Shown: positions 16,140-23,455 of the stretch, in pieces | Layout: each line of letters opens with the position of its first letter | Numbering within the stretch: the first letter of the stretch is position 1 | Assembly: GCA_030684935.1 (NCBI GenBank) | Contig: JAUXXH010000017.1 | Location: 1-36,500 of the forward strand | Direction of reading: 5' to 3' | Length of the DNA: 36,500 nucleotides | DNA from: Pseudolabrys sp. | GTDB lineage: Bacteria; Pseudomonadota; Alphaproteobacteria; Rhizobiales; Xanthobacteraceae | Translations under genes and position numbers: made by a program | Notes under the pieces: generated by a model | What the model was told of the DNA's origin: nothing | Databases searched by the model: none | The model's input: the letters and a program-made list of their open reading frames with translations, nothing else

Positions 16140-16248
16140 CCCCGGACTTAGCAAAATATGATGGATGCGGCAAAGGTTGGAATAGCCGAAAGTATAAGCA
16201 ATTGCGCTTAACTGCCGGACCAAATGGCGACCGGGAGCGGAACTGTCA

Positions 16249-17097
16249 GTGACCGAAGTTATAGATATCCATAACCACGTGATTGCCTCCGATACCGTGC
16301 GCTATCCGCTGGCGCCGCTCGGCGGCAAGCAATCCGACTGGTCGCGCACCCGGCCGACCAGCGTCGAGGCGCTGATCGCGGCGATGGATGCGAGCGGCGT
16401 CGCCAAAGCCGCGGTGGTGCATGCGTCGACGGCCTACGGCTATGACAACTCCTATCTGCTGGATTCGGTCGCGGCCTATCCGCGGCGGCTCACCGGCGTT
16501 TTTTCCATCGACATGTTGGCGCCCGACGCCTGCGCCCGGTTCGATCACTGGAGCAGAGCCGGCCTGACCGGCCTGCGCCTGTTCACCACCGGCAGCACCA
16601 GCCCCGGACAGGCCGGCTGGCTCGCCGATCCCGCCAGCTTTCCGGTCTGGGAGCGCGCGCAGGCCGCTAACCTGCCGGTCTGTCTGCAGATGCGCCCCGA
16701 AGGCGTGCCGCAACTGCTGCAATTGCTCGAACGCTTTCGCAGCGTGCCGGTCATCCTCGATCACCTGGCGCGCGTCAGCCTGTCGGACGGGCCGCCTTAT
16801 GCGTCGGCGCGGTGGCTGTTCGATCTGGCGCGCTATCCGAATCTGTATCTCAAGCTGACGACGCGCACGATCGAGGAAGCCGCCAAGGGCGCCTCGACGC
16901 CGGAGGCGTTCTTTCCGCGCCTGATCGAAATATTCGGCGCCGGCCGCATCGCCTGGGGTTCCAATTTTCCGGCCCATGCCGGCTCGTTGTCGCACCTGCT
17001 CGATGAAGCGCGGCACGGCCTTGCCTGCCTGACGGAAGCCGACCGTGCCGCGATCTTCTCCGGCACGGCGAAGACGCTCTATCCGGTGCTGGCATGA
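16249..17097 (+). CDS. Amidohydrolase family protein (metal-dependent, TIM barrel)
   Basis: The 282-residue protein starts with GTG at 16249. The N-terminal HxH metal motif is in DIHNHVI (H8, H10). The pattern continues with VILDHLARV (a metal histidine, near 170) and GRIAWGSNFPAHAG near 225-245, the amidohydro_2 strand 8 motif. The usual Asp in GSDFP is Asn here, as is seen in part of this family. Relatives include 2-pyrone-4,6-dicarboxylate lactonase and aromatic-acid decarboxylases. The gene overlaps the next one by 4 bases (ATGA), so it is the first gene of an operon with the PBP-like and Bug proteins. The substrate is not known. Confidence 0.9.
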   Translation: MTEVIDIHNHVIASDTVRYPLAPLGGKQSDWSRTRPTSVEALIAAMDASGVAKAAVVHASTAYGYDNSYLLDSVAAYPRRLTGVFSIDMLAPDACARFDHWSRAGLTGLRLFTTGSTSPGQAGWLADPASFPVWERAQAANLPVCLQMRPEGVPQLLQLLERFRSVPVILDHLARVSLSDGPPYASARWLFDLARYPNLYLKLTTRTIEEAAKGASTPEAFFPRLIEIFGAGRIAWGSNFPAHAGSLSHLLDEARHGLACLTEADRAAIFSGTAKTLYPVLA

Positions 17098-18014
17098 ACG
17101 GCGTGACCGGCGTGATGAAGTCGCCATCGCGGCTCGACCTCGTCGCCGCCATAGGCGCCCGCGCCTGGCGCGAACGCCTCCAGGCGGACGGCACGGCGGC
17201 GGACGGCCTGGCCTTGCGTTTTGCCGATGTGTCGCCGATCCATCGCGCCTTCGCGCCGATGGCGCGCGATCAGACATTCGACCTGAGCGAGATGGCGATC
17301 GTCACCGCCTTGCAGGCATTGGCTTACGGCAAGCCGCTGCTGTTGTTGCCGGTGACGGTTGCGGCGCGCTTCCAGCAGCGCTGCCTGATCGCCCGGCGTT
17401 CCGACAGGCCATTGCGCGTCGAGGATTTGCCGGGCCGGCGCGTCGGCGTGCGCGCCTACACCCAGACGACCGGCGTCTGGATTCGCGGCATTCTGCAAAA
17501 CGACTACGGCGTGCCGCCGCAGGCCATCCGCTGGGTGACGCAGGAAGGCGCGCATCTGGCCGAGTATACCGATCCCGACTGGGTCGAACGCGCGCCCGCC
17601 GGCCGGAGTCTGGTGGATTTGCTGCGCGCGGGCGACATCGATGCCGCCATTCTCGGCAATGATCTGCCCGACGATCCCGATCTTGTGCCCGTCATCGCCG
17701 ATCCTGACGCTGCGGCGAAAGAATGGTTTGCCAAACATGGCGTCATCCCCATCAACCACATGGTGATGGTCCGCAAAGATATCGCCGCCGCGCAGCCCGA
17801 GGCGGTGCGCGCCCTGTGGCGCGCGCTCGTACGCGCCGAACCGCCGGCGTCGTCCAGTCCGCGCATGACCGCTGTCGGCGTCGCACCCAACCGCCGCGGG
17901 CTGGAGACCGTGCTACGCTATTGCGGGCAACAGAAGCTTTTGCCCGCCACCATGACCGTCGACGACATCTTTGCCGACACCATCGCGGTGCTGGGCGACG
18001 CCGCGCGAGGGTGA
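17094..18014 (+). CDS. Periplasmic-binding-fold protein, 4,5-dihydroxyphthalate decarboxylase-like
   Basis: The 306-residue protein starts inside the amidohydrolase stop (ATGA). It lacks a signal peptide. Its core resembles the Pht5 (4,5-dihydroxyphthalate decarboxylase) group, which reuses the periplasmic-binding-protein type II fold as a cytosolic enzyme: FDLSEMAIVTALQALAYGKPLLLLPVTVAARFQQRCLIARR, EDLPGRRVGVRAYTQTTGVWIRGILQNDYGVPP and IRWVTQEGAH occur in the order of that family. A cytosolic enzyme role together with the amidohydrolase would suit degradation of an aromatic or cyclic carboxylate. A binding protein that lost its signal peptide is the alternative. Confidence 0.8.
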   Translation: MNGVTGVMKSPSRLDLVAAIGARAWRERLQADGTAADGLALRFADVSPIHRAFAPMARDQTFDLSEMAIVTALQALAYGKPLLLLPVTVAARFQQRCLIARRSDRPLRVEDLPGRRVGVRAYTQTTGVWIRGILQNDYGVPPQAIRWVTQEGAHLAEYTDPDWVERAPAGRSLVDLLRAGDIDAAILGNDLPDDPDLVPVIADPDAAAKEWFAKHGVIPINHMVMVRKDIAAAQPEAVRALWRALVRAEPPASSSPRMTAVGVAPNRRGLETVLRYCGQQKLLPATMTVDDIFADTIAVLGDAARG

Positions 18015-18135
18015 ACACGAGTCCGAAGAGTCTGATGCAACGAAACGCCTGACAACGAGGAGTATGGACGGTGCTGACGAGCCGCTTGGCAAGGCACCGA
18101 TCGATGCCCCCGAAAGGCCCCTGGAGGAGGAAAAC

Positions 18136-19143
18136 ATGCTGAGTTCCAAAGTTCGCGCCACCCGCCATTCATTCAGGCCGGTGGCAACGGCCGTCGCGCT
18201 GGCCCTGTCTGCCGCCGTGTTGGCGCCGAGCCTGGCCGGCGCGGATACCTATCCGTCAAAGCCGGTCCGGGTCCTTGTTCCCTACGGCGCCGGCGGCATC
18301 GCCGACGCCACCATGCGTCTGGTCGCCGAACGCCTCAGCACGAAATTCGGCCAGCAGTTCTTCATCGAAAATCGGCCCGGCGCGGGCGGCGTCATCGGCA
18401 TGCAGGCCGCCAAGGATGCGCCGGCGGACGGTTACACGATCACCATGATCGGCGGCGGCCTCACCATCGCCAAGGGGCTGTTCAAACAGTTGCCCTACGA
18501 CCTCGAAAACGATTTCACGCCGATCTCCACCACCGCATCCTACGGGCTGGTGCTGACGACCCGGGCCAGCTCCAACCTCAAGACGGTTAAAGATGTCATC
18601 GCCGCCGCCAAGGCCAAACCCGGCACCTTGAATTTCGGCTCGATCAATCCCGGCAGCACGCAAAATCTTTCGGCGCAACTGTTCAAGACCATGTCCGGCA
18701 TCGACGTCATTGTGGTTCCTTACAAGACGTCGCCGGACCTCGCGACCGCCATCTTGCGCGGCGACGTCGATGTCGGGTTTGACTATTATGCGGCGTTCCA
18801 GGCGTCCATCACCAACAACCAGATGTCCGTCATCGCCACCACCGGCCCCACGCGCGCCAGCAATTTGCCCGACGTGCCGACCGTGATCGAAGGCGGGCTG
18901 CCGGAGTACGATGTCACGAGCTGGAATGGACTGGCGGTGCGCACCGGTACGCCGCCTGAGATCATTGCGACACTTCACAAGGCCGTGGACGAAGCACTGA
19001 AGTCTCCCGCGATTCAGAAATTCTCCACCGAGGCGGGCATGGATGCGCAGAGCATGACGCCGGCCGATCTGAGCAAGCGCATCAAATCCGACGTGGCCAA
19101 GTGGCAGCAGGTCATCGAAAACGCCGGCATCCCGAAGCGCTAA
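18136..19143 (+). CDS. Bug-family tripartite tricarboxylate transporter solute-binding protein
   Basis: The start at 18136 has GGAGGAGG 5 nt upstream. The 335-residue product has a signal peptide (residues 1-38, LAPSLAGA) and then the Bug opening TYPSKPVRVLVPYGAGGIADATMRLVAERL, with QFFIENRPGAGGVIGMQAAKDAPADGYT, NFGSINPGSTQNLSAQLFKTMSGIDVIVVPYK and TGPTRASNLPDVPTVIEGGLPEYDVTSWNG, all family motifs. It lies 121 bp after the decarboxylase-like gene, in the same direction. It has no adjacent TctAB; it may share the one at 9.2 kb or a transporter elsewhere. It probably captures the substrate degraded by the two preceding gene products. Confidence 0.94.
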   Translation: MLSSKVRATRHSFRPVATAVALALSAAVLAPSLAGADTYPSKPVRVLVPYGAGGIADATMRLVAERLSTKFGQQFFIENRPGAGGVIGMQAAKDAPADGYTITMIGGGLTIAKGLFKQLPYDLENDFTPISTTASYGLVLTTRASSNLKTVKDVIAAAKAKPGTLNFGSINPGSTQNLSAQLFKTMSGIDVIVVPYKTSPDLATAILRGDVDVGFDYYAAFQASITNNQMSVIATTGPTRASNLPDVPTVIEGGLPEYDVTSWNGLAVRTGTPPEIIATLHKAVDEALKSPAIQKFSTEAGMDAQSMTPADLSKRIKSDVAKWQQVIENAGIPKR

Positions 19144-19149
19144 TATCGC

Positions 19150-19187
19150 AGGGTGGGTCACGGCGCGAGATGCGCCTGACCCACCCT
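19150..19187. terminator. Long hairpin repeat, family D, between convergent genes
   Basis: AGGGTGGGTCA...TGACCCACCCT with an inner GGCGC-GAGAT-GCGCC gives a 16-bp stem with one bulge. The same arms recur at 20721-20837. It lies between convergent genes and could end transcription, though no T-run follows. Confidence 0.6.
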
Positions 19188-19231
19188 ACGAACTCCATGC
19201 CGATCGCGGCCTCACAGCCGTGCGGCGCACC

Positions 19232-19705
19232 TCACCCCTTCCTCGCCTTCTCGATGGCCGCCACATCGATCTTGGTCATCTCCATCATCGCCTCGAAGGC
19301 GCGGCGGGCTTCCTCGTCGCCCTTCGCCAGCGCCTCGGTCAGAACGCGCGGCGTGATCTGCCACGAGATGCCCCATCTGTCCTTGCACCAGCCGCACGCG
19401 CTCTCTTGGCCGCCATTGCCGACAATGGCGTTCCAGTAGCGGTCGGTCTCGGCCTGGTCCTCAGTCGCGATCTGGAACGAGAAGGCCTCGGTGTGCTTGA
19501 AGGCCGGGCCGCCGTTGAGCCCGAGGCAGGCGACGCCGGCCACCGTGAACAGCACCGTCAGCACATCGCCCTTCTTGCCGGACGCAAAATCGCTGGGGGC
19601 GTGGAAGATGTCCTGGACGGCGCTGTCGGGAAAGGTCTCGGCATAGAACCGCGCGGCAGCCTCGGCATCCTTGTCGTACCAAACGCAGATCGTGTTCTTG
19701 GCCAT
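19232..19705 (-). CDS. VOC (PhnB-like) family protein
   Basis: The 157-residue product has the glyoxalase/vicinal-oxygen-chelate pattern of the PhnB/3-demethylubiquinone-9 3-methyltransferase-like family (COG2764 type): ICVWYDKDAEAAARFYAETFPDSAV (residues 6-30), LTVLFTVAGVACLGLNGGPAFKHTEAFSFQIATED (near 49-83), and CGWCKDRWGISWQITPRVL (near 104-122). The biochemical activity of most members is unknown. It stands alone and converges on the Bug gene. The short distance after the initiator suggests a simple promoter in the 19706-20030 gap. Confidence 0.88.
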   Translation of the reverse strand: MAKNTICVWYDKDAEAAARFYAETFPDSAVQDIFHAPSDFASGKKGDVLTVLFTVAGVACLGLNGGPAFKHTEAFSFQIATEDQAETDRYWNAIVGNGGQESACGWCKDRWGISWQITPRVLTEALAKGDEEARRAFEAMMEMTKIDVAAIEKARKG

Positions 19706-19890
19706 GGCAGGCTCCCTTTGGCGATGGGGCCATCATAGACCGGGTCACGCTGCGCTCCATCCCGGGCTACCGCCGCGGCTTCACCACATGTTTTTGCGCC
19801 CGCGCTAAGTCATTCCCCGGCCTGTGAAATATTGGTTGCAGACGTGACTTGCGCTGCGCCGCAGCGCGAAAAGGTGTTTGTTTTCAACAC

Positions 19891-19907
19891 TTTGCAACAA
19901 TTCTAAA
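19891..19907. promoter_or_regulatory. Predicted Irr-type iron control element upstream of bfd
   Basis: TTTGCAA-CAA-TTCTAAA matches the ICE consensus known for Irr in Rhizobiales (TTTAGAA-NNN-TTCTAAA) at 12 of 14 arm positions, with a perfect right arm. It lies 124 bp before the bfd start. Irr represses or activates iron genes in response to heme; bfd and bfr belong to its known regulon. Not tested. Confidence 0.65.
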
Positions 19908-19973
19908 CTGCGTTTTTCTTTGACTCCGATCAATGAAGCCGGTAGCCAAGAGACTATCAGCGGTGTGGGGGAC

Positions 19974-20001
19974 GCGACCCGCTGACGTCAGTCCGGGTCG
20001 C
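19974..20001. promoter_or_regulatory. Hairpin in the bfd leader
   Basis: GCGACCC (19974-19980) pairs with GGGTCGC (19995-20001), and the loop contains the perfect palindrome TGACGTCA. It sits 30 bp before the bfd start codon. Nothing else coding is visible in the 325-bp gap 19706-20030, apart from the ICE. Confidence 0.4.
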
Positions 20002-20030
20002 CACAAACCGCCGGGGGAGCCTGCGCTTCA

Positions 20031-20252
20031 ATGATCGTCTGTTCCTGCAACGTGCTGAGCGACCAGGCGATCCGCACCGCCTGCTCCAAGGCTGCGCCGC
20101 GCACCGCCGGCCAGGTCTATGGCTGCCTCGGCTGCAGCGCCCAATGCGGCCGGTGCGCCCGTACCATCCGCAAGATCATGGATGAAGCGCTGAGCGCCGC
20201 CGCCGCGTGCCCGGCCGGCTGCGCCTGCGCCGCGCATCCCAAAGAAGCCTGA
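20031..20252 (+). CDS. bfd: Bacterioferritin-associated ferredoxin (Bfd)
   Basis: The 73-residue [2Fe-2S] protein fits Bfd. The expected ligands C4 and C6 (MIVCSC) pair with the QCGRC motif C39 and C42. Other Cys residues (18, 32, 35, 59, 63, 65) make it unusually rich. Bfd reduces iron stored in bacterioferritin so that Fe2+ leaves the cage. The gene lies upstream of bfr with a small gene between and has an ICE-like box in front of it. Its ribosome site is GGGGGAG, 11 nt upstream. Length is normal for the family (about 60-75). Confidence 0.9.
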   Translation: MIVCSCNVLSDQAIRTACSKAAPRTAGQVYGCLGCSAQCGRCARTIRKIMDEALSAAAACPAGCACAAHPKEA

Positions 20253-20348
20253 CGCCGCCCGCCAATTGCGACGCGTTTTCCCCCTCTGAAAAATTTGGCT
20301 GTTGCTAAGCCTGATGCACGATTGTGCTTCGGACAACGCTCGCTTTAT

Positions 20349-20360
20349 GTGATATATCAC
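20349..20360. promoter_or_regulatory. Perfect 12-bp palindrome upstream of the 91-codon gene
   Basis: GTGATATATCAC is a perfect, AT-centred palindrome in otherwise GC-rich DNA. It lies 69 bp before the start of the small gene at 20429. It has the form of an operator. No regulator is identified. Confidence 0.4.
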
Positions 20361-20428
20361 CTCGATCGGCGATAATGCCGATGCAGCGGCCGCCTGGCCG
20401 ACCGCCAACCGCCCGATGGGATGCGTGC

Positions 20429-20704
20429 ATGACCAAGTACCCTGACCACGACGGCGACAATGTTACGAGAATGCCGCTCAAGCCGTCCGACGGTCCGGCG
20501 CCGGTGCTGGAATTTCCCGGGCCCGCTGCGGTGCCGGGATCCGTTCCCACCGCCGGCGGCCCGGAAGATCCCCGCATGAAAGAGGCGCTGCGTCTGGTCG
20601 AGGCGTTTCTGGCGATCGAGGACCCGGCCGCGCGCGCCGCGCTGGTGACGCTGGCCGATCGCATGGTCAGTCACGACTGGCTGCGCGCGGTGCAGAAGCG
20701 CTGA
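20429..20704 (+). CDS. Small hypothetical protein
   Basis: The 91-residue product starts at the ATG at 20429 (MTKYPDHDGDNVTRM); a longer form from 20324 is possible but has no ribosome site. The first half is Pro/Gly-rich and probably disordered. The second half (MKEALRLVEAFLAIEDPAARAALVTLADRMVSHDWLRAV) is a clear amphipathic helical module that I recall from small hypothetical proteins of Rhizobiales. It is encoded between bfd and bfr on the same strand, but no link with iron can be shown from the sequence. Confidence 0.65.
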   Translation: MTKYPDHDGDNVTRMPLKPSDGPAPVLEFPGPAAVPGSVPTAGGPEDPRMKEALRLVEAFLAIEDPAARAALVTLADRMVSHDWLRAVQKR

Positions 20705-20720
20705 GGGCTCGGTTGCCGCA

Positions 20721-20837
20721 GGGTGGGTTAGCGCCGTCCCCATCGACATTTTATTGAAGCATCGGCGCGGCGCGTAACCCGCCGCCGCGCAGCCTGTCAT
20801 GGTGAGTTACGGCGCAAGTTGCGCCTAACCCACCCTC
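20721..20837. repeat. Inverted repeat, family D
   Basis: GGGTGGGTTAGCGCC (20721-20735) and GGCGCAAGTTGCGCCTAACCCACCC (about 20811-20835) are the arms, with an 80-bp centre. The arms match the hairpin at 19150-19187. It separates the small gene from bfr and carries no coding sequence. Confidence 0.75.
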
Positions 20838-20885
20838 CGAGCCGCGGGAAACGTTCCGCCCGCCTTTGGCTTCACGGCGCGCGGA

Positions 20886-20902
20886 TTTGGAATTATAACA
20901 AT
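20886..20902. promoter_or_regulatory. Weak ICE-like half site upstream of bfr
   Basis: TTTGGAATTATAACAAT contains a good left ICE arm (TTTGGAA, 6 of 7) but a poor right arm. It lies 36 bp before the bfr start. An Irr site is possible because bfr is a known Irr target, but the match is weak. Confidence 0.3.
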
Positions 20903-20937
20903 CCACCAAATACAGACCACGAAAAGGAGCGCGCCTG

Positions 20938-21423
20938 ATGAAGGGTGATGCAAAGGTTGTCGAATACCTCAACAAGGCGCTGCGGCACGAACTGACGGCG
21001 GTCAATCAGTACTGGCTGCACTACCGGCTGCTCGACAACTGGGGCTTCAAGGATCTCGCCAAGCAGTGGCGCAAGGAATCGATCGAGGAGATGGAACACG
21101 CCGACAAGCTGATCGAGCGAATCATCTTCCTCGACGGCTTCCCGAATCTGCAGGTGCTCGACCCATTGCACATCGGCCAGAGCGTCAAAGAGGTACTGGA
21201 CTGCGACCTGGCCGCGGAAATTTCGGCGCGCGCGCTCTACCAGGAAGCCGCGACGCAGTGTCATTCATCCAAGGACTACGTCACCCGCGATCTGTTCGAG
21301 AAGCTGATGGCGGACGAGGAACATCACATCGACTTCCTCGAGACCCAGCTCGATCTCGTCGCCAAGCTCGGTGTTGAGCTGTATTCGCAGCATCATATCG
21401 GCAAGCTGGAAGACGGCGACTAG
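20938..21423 (+). CDS. bfr: Bacterioferritin
   Basis: The 161-residue protein is a full-length heme-containing ferritin. It oxidises Fe2+ and stores iron as a ferric mineral in a 24-subunit cage. Residues of the ferroxidase centre align with the E. coli protein: E18, E51, H54, E94, E127 and H130. The heme ligand M52 lies in IEEMEHAD. The opening [21 protein letters not shown] is typical. A ribosome site AAGGAG lies 9 nt before the ATG. A strong intrinsic terminator follows at 21486-21519. Confidence 0.98.
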   Translation: MKGDAKVVEYLNKALRHELTAVNQYWLHYRLLDNWGFKDLAKQWRKESIEEMEHADKLIERIIFLDGFPNLQVLDPLHIGQSVKEVLDCDLAAEISARALYQEAATQCHSSKDYVTRDLFEKLMADEEHHIDFLETQLDLVAKLGVELYSQHHIGKLEDGD

Positions 21424-21485
21424 CACCGTCGCGCGCGGGGACGCGCGTGCCGCAATCGTAAAGCGTTTGTTAAAATCTCGATCAC

Positions 21486-21519
21486 AACGGCGCGGGCAAA
21501 AGTTCCGCGCCGTTTTTTT
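21486..21519 (+). terminator. Intrinsic terminator of bfr
   Basis: A perfect 10-bp stem (AACGGCGCGG / CCGCGCCGTT, 21486-21495 with 21505-21514) with a 9-nt loop is followed directly by a run of seven T residues. This is a classic Rho-independent terminator. Confidence 0.9.
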
Positions 21520-21642
21520 GCGCCGCGTTCGTTAACGAGCGTAGTTAAAAAACAGGGTTAAGAGCCACTTAACGATTTGCTGCCATCGTCCCTCATCCCT
21601 CCCGCGCATGTGTGCGCGTTAGAGCAACGAAGGGCAGTGACA

Positions 21643-22614
21643 ATGGCTTTCAAGCGTTTGACGATCGCGGCGACTTTGTTGGCGATCGCGCCTCTGGCAA
21701 CGGCGGTCCATGCGGCCGACTATTCGCAGCCCCAGCCTTGCTACGATCCGGCCTTGATCGCCGCCGGCCGCGCGCCGCCGGGCGCCTTTCCGTGCTACGT
21801 GCCGCCGCCGCCGATGGTGATCGAGGAATTCTCGAGCTGGTATCTGCGTGGCGATATCGGCTTCACCAATCAGCAGCTCGGCAACCTGACCAACATTCAG
21901 GACAGAGGCTTCGACGTCACCAATGTCGGGCTGGCCTTCGACGCGTCGCCGCTGTTCGGCATCGGCATCGGCTACAATTTCAATGAATGGCTGCGCTTCG
22001 ATCTGACCGGCGAATACCGCTCGAGCGCGAACTTCCACGGTTCGCAGATCATCACCAGCCCCGGCGGCACGATCACCGACGAATATTACGCGCGCAAGAA
22101 GGAATGGCTGTTCCTCTTGAACGGCTATGTCGATCTCGGCACCTGGCAGGGCTTCACGCCGTTCGTCGGCGCCGGCGTCGGCTTCTCGCACAACACCATT
22201 GCCAGCTTCCAGGACATCTGCACGCCGTGCCCCGGCGGCGGCGTCGCCTTCGCGGACGATACATCCAAGTGGAACTTCGCCTGGGCGCTGCACGCCGGCC
22301 TTGCCTACAAGGTGACGAAGAACTTCACCGTCGAACTGGCCTATCGCTACGTCAATCTCGGCAATGCGGAGTCGGGCGACATCTACACCTATCTCGGCAC
22401 CAACAACATCGTGAACCCGATGAACTTCGAGAAGCTGACGTCGCACGACATCAAGCTCGGCATGCGCTTCAACTTCGACGGCATGAGCTTCTCGCGGCCG
22501 GCCCAGTACTACGCGCCGCCGCCGCAGCAATATTACGCGCCGCCGCCGGTCTATGCGCCGGCGCCGGTCTACGCGCCGCCGTCTTACGGACCGCCGCTGC
22601 GCAGCAGGGGCTAG
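21643..22614 (+). CDS. Outer-membrane beta-barrel protein with proline-rich C-terminus
   Basis: The 323-residue product starts at the ATG at 21643 (MAFKRLTIAATLL), 6 nt after an AGGGCAG site. A signal peptide (residues 1-25, ending AVHA) precedes a Pro-rich linker. The barrel shows alternating aromatic strands: SSWYLRGDIGFTNQQL, FGIGIGYNFNEWLRFDLTGEYR, LFLLNGYVDLGTWQGFTPFVGAGVGFS, FAWALHAGLAYKVTKNFTVELAYRYVNLG and SHDIKLGMRFNF, so it belongs to the Omp25/RopB-like family. The last 35 residues are low-complexity PPPQQYYAPPPVYAP repeats after the final strand, an extension often absent in relatives. It is one of three barrels in tandem. Confidence 0.9.
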   Translation: MAFKRLTIAATLLAIAPLATAVHAADYSQPQPCYDPALIAAGRAPPGAFPCYVPPPPMVIEEFSSWYLRGDIGFTNQQLGNLTNIQDRGFDVTNVGLAFDASPLFGIGIGYNFNEWLRFDLTGEYRSSANFHGSQIITSPGGTITDEYYARKKEWLFLLNGYVDLGTWQGFTPFVGAGVGFSHNTIASFQDICTPCPGGGVAFADDTSKWNFAWALHAGLAYKVTKNFTVELAYRYVNLGNAESGDIYTYLGTNNIVNPMNFEKLTSHDIKLGMRFNFDGMSFSRPAQYYAPPPQQYYAPPPVYAPAPVYAPPSYGPPLRSRG

Positions 22615-22726
22615 GCGACACCGCCCGCGCGGTTAACGCCGCGCGGTCATGGTGAAAATTCATGGTTAAGCGCCGCTTAACCGTCATGCGTCAGGATCGG
22701 TCGGCGGGTAGCGGGGAGTTGTGATC

Positions 22727-23455
22727 ATGGGTCGGTTGCGGAATTTGGTTGTTGCGGGCGCGGCCCTGGGACTGGCCGTTTCGCCGGCGGTCGCCGCCGA
22801 CATGCCGCGCGACTACCTGCCGCCACCGCCGCCGCCGCGCGCGGTGGAGGTGATCGAGGCCACCGGCGGCTGGTACATCCGCGGCGATCTCGGCGGTTCC
22901 TGGGGCACCGGCGGTACGCCGCAGGCGAACGCGCCGCTGCCCAATCCGGGCGACAGCAATTTCGGCAAGGGTTTCACCGGCGGCCTCGGCGCCGGCTTCA
23001 AGAGCCGCTGGCTGCGCACCGACTTCACCGCCGATTACGCGTCGCCGATGAACTACAGCGGCACCATGTTCACCGGCGGCGACACCACCGCCAAGCTGCA
23101 GGCGAGCACGGTGCTGTTCAACGGCTATATCGATCTCGGCACCTGGTACCGTGTCACGCCCTATATCGGCGCCGGCGCCGGCGCCGCCTATGTGCGCGCC
23201 ACCGACTATGCCGCGCCGTTCTTCGCCGGCGACAACGCCAGACAGCAGTGGAATTTCGCCTACGCGGCGATGGCGGGTCTCGCCTTCCCGATCGCGCCCA
23301 ATGTGCAGATCGACGCCGGCTATCGCTACGTCAATGCCGGCGACATTGCCGTGGGCGGCAACGCCATCGGCGGCATGACGTTCAAGAATATCGCCGCCCA
23401 TCAGGTCCGTGTCGGTTTGCGTTGGAGCTTCGATGACCTTTACATCCCGCGATAG
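22727..23455 (+). CDS. Outer-membrane beta-barrel protein (Omp25-like)
   Basis: The start at the ATG 22727 is preferred because GGGGAG lies 8 nt upstream; the GTG two codons earlier is too close to it. The 242-residue product has a signal peptide (to AVAA, about residue 24) and an eight-stranded-type barrel: GGWYIRGDLGGSWG, FTGGLGAGFKSRWLRTDFTADYAS, STVLFNGYIDLGTWYRVTPYIGAGAGAAYV, NFAYAAMAGLAFPIAPNVQIDAGYRYVNAGD and HQVRVGLRWSFDDLY. A Pro tract (PPPPPP) near residue 33 resembles the first barrel gene. Tandem duplication is likely. Its end overlaps the next gene by 23 bp. Confidence 0.9.
   Translation: MGRLRNLVVAGAALGLAVSPAVAADMPRDYLPPPPPPRAVEVIEATGGWYIRGDLGGSWGTGGTPQANAPLPNPGDSNFGKGFTGGLGAGFKSRWLRTDFTADYASPMNYSGTMFTGGDTTAKLQASTVLFNGYIDLGTWYRVTPYIGAGAGAAYVRATDYAAPFFAGDNARQQWNFAYAAMAGLAFPIAPNVQIDAGYRYVNAGDIAVGGNAIGGMTFKNIAAHQVRVGLRWSFDDLYIPR

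Noticed and set aside
16249..17097. Loss of activity inferred from GSNFP instead of GSDFP in the amidohydrolase
   Set aside because: Asn at this place is known in part of the amidohydro_2 family, and the other metal ligands are present.
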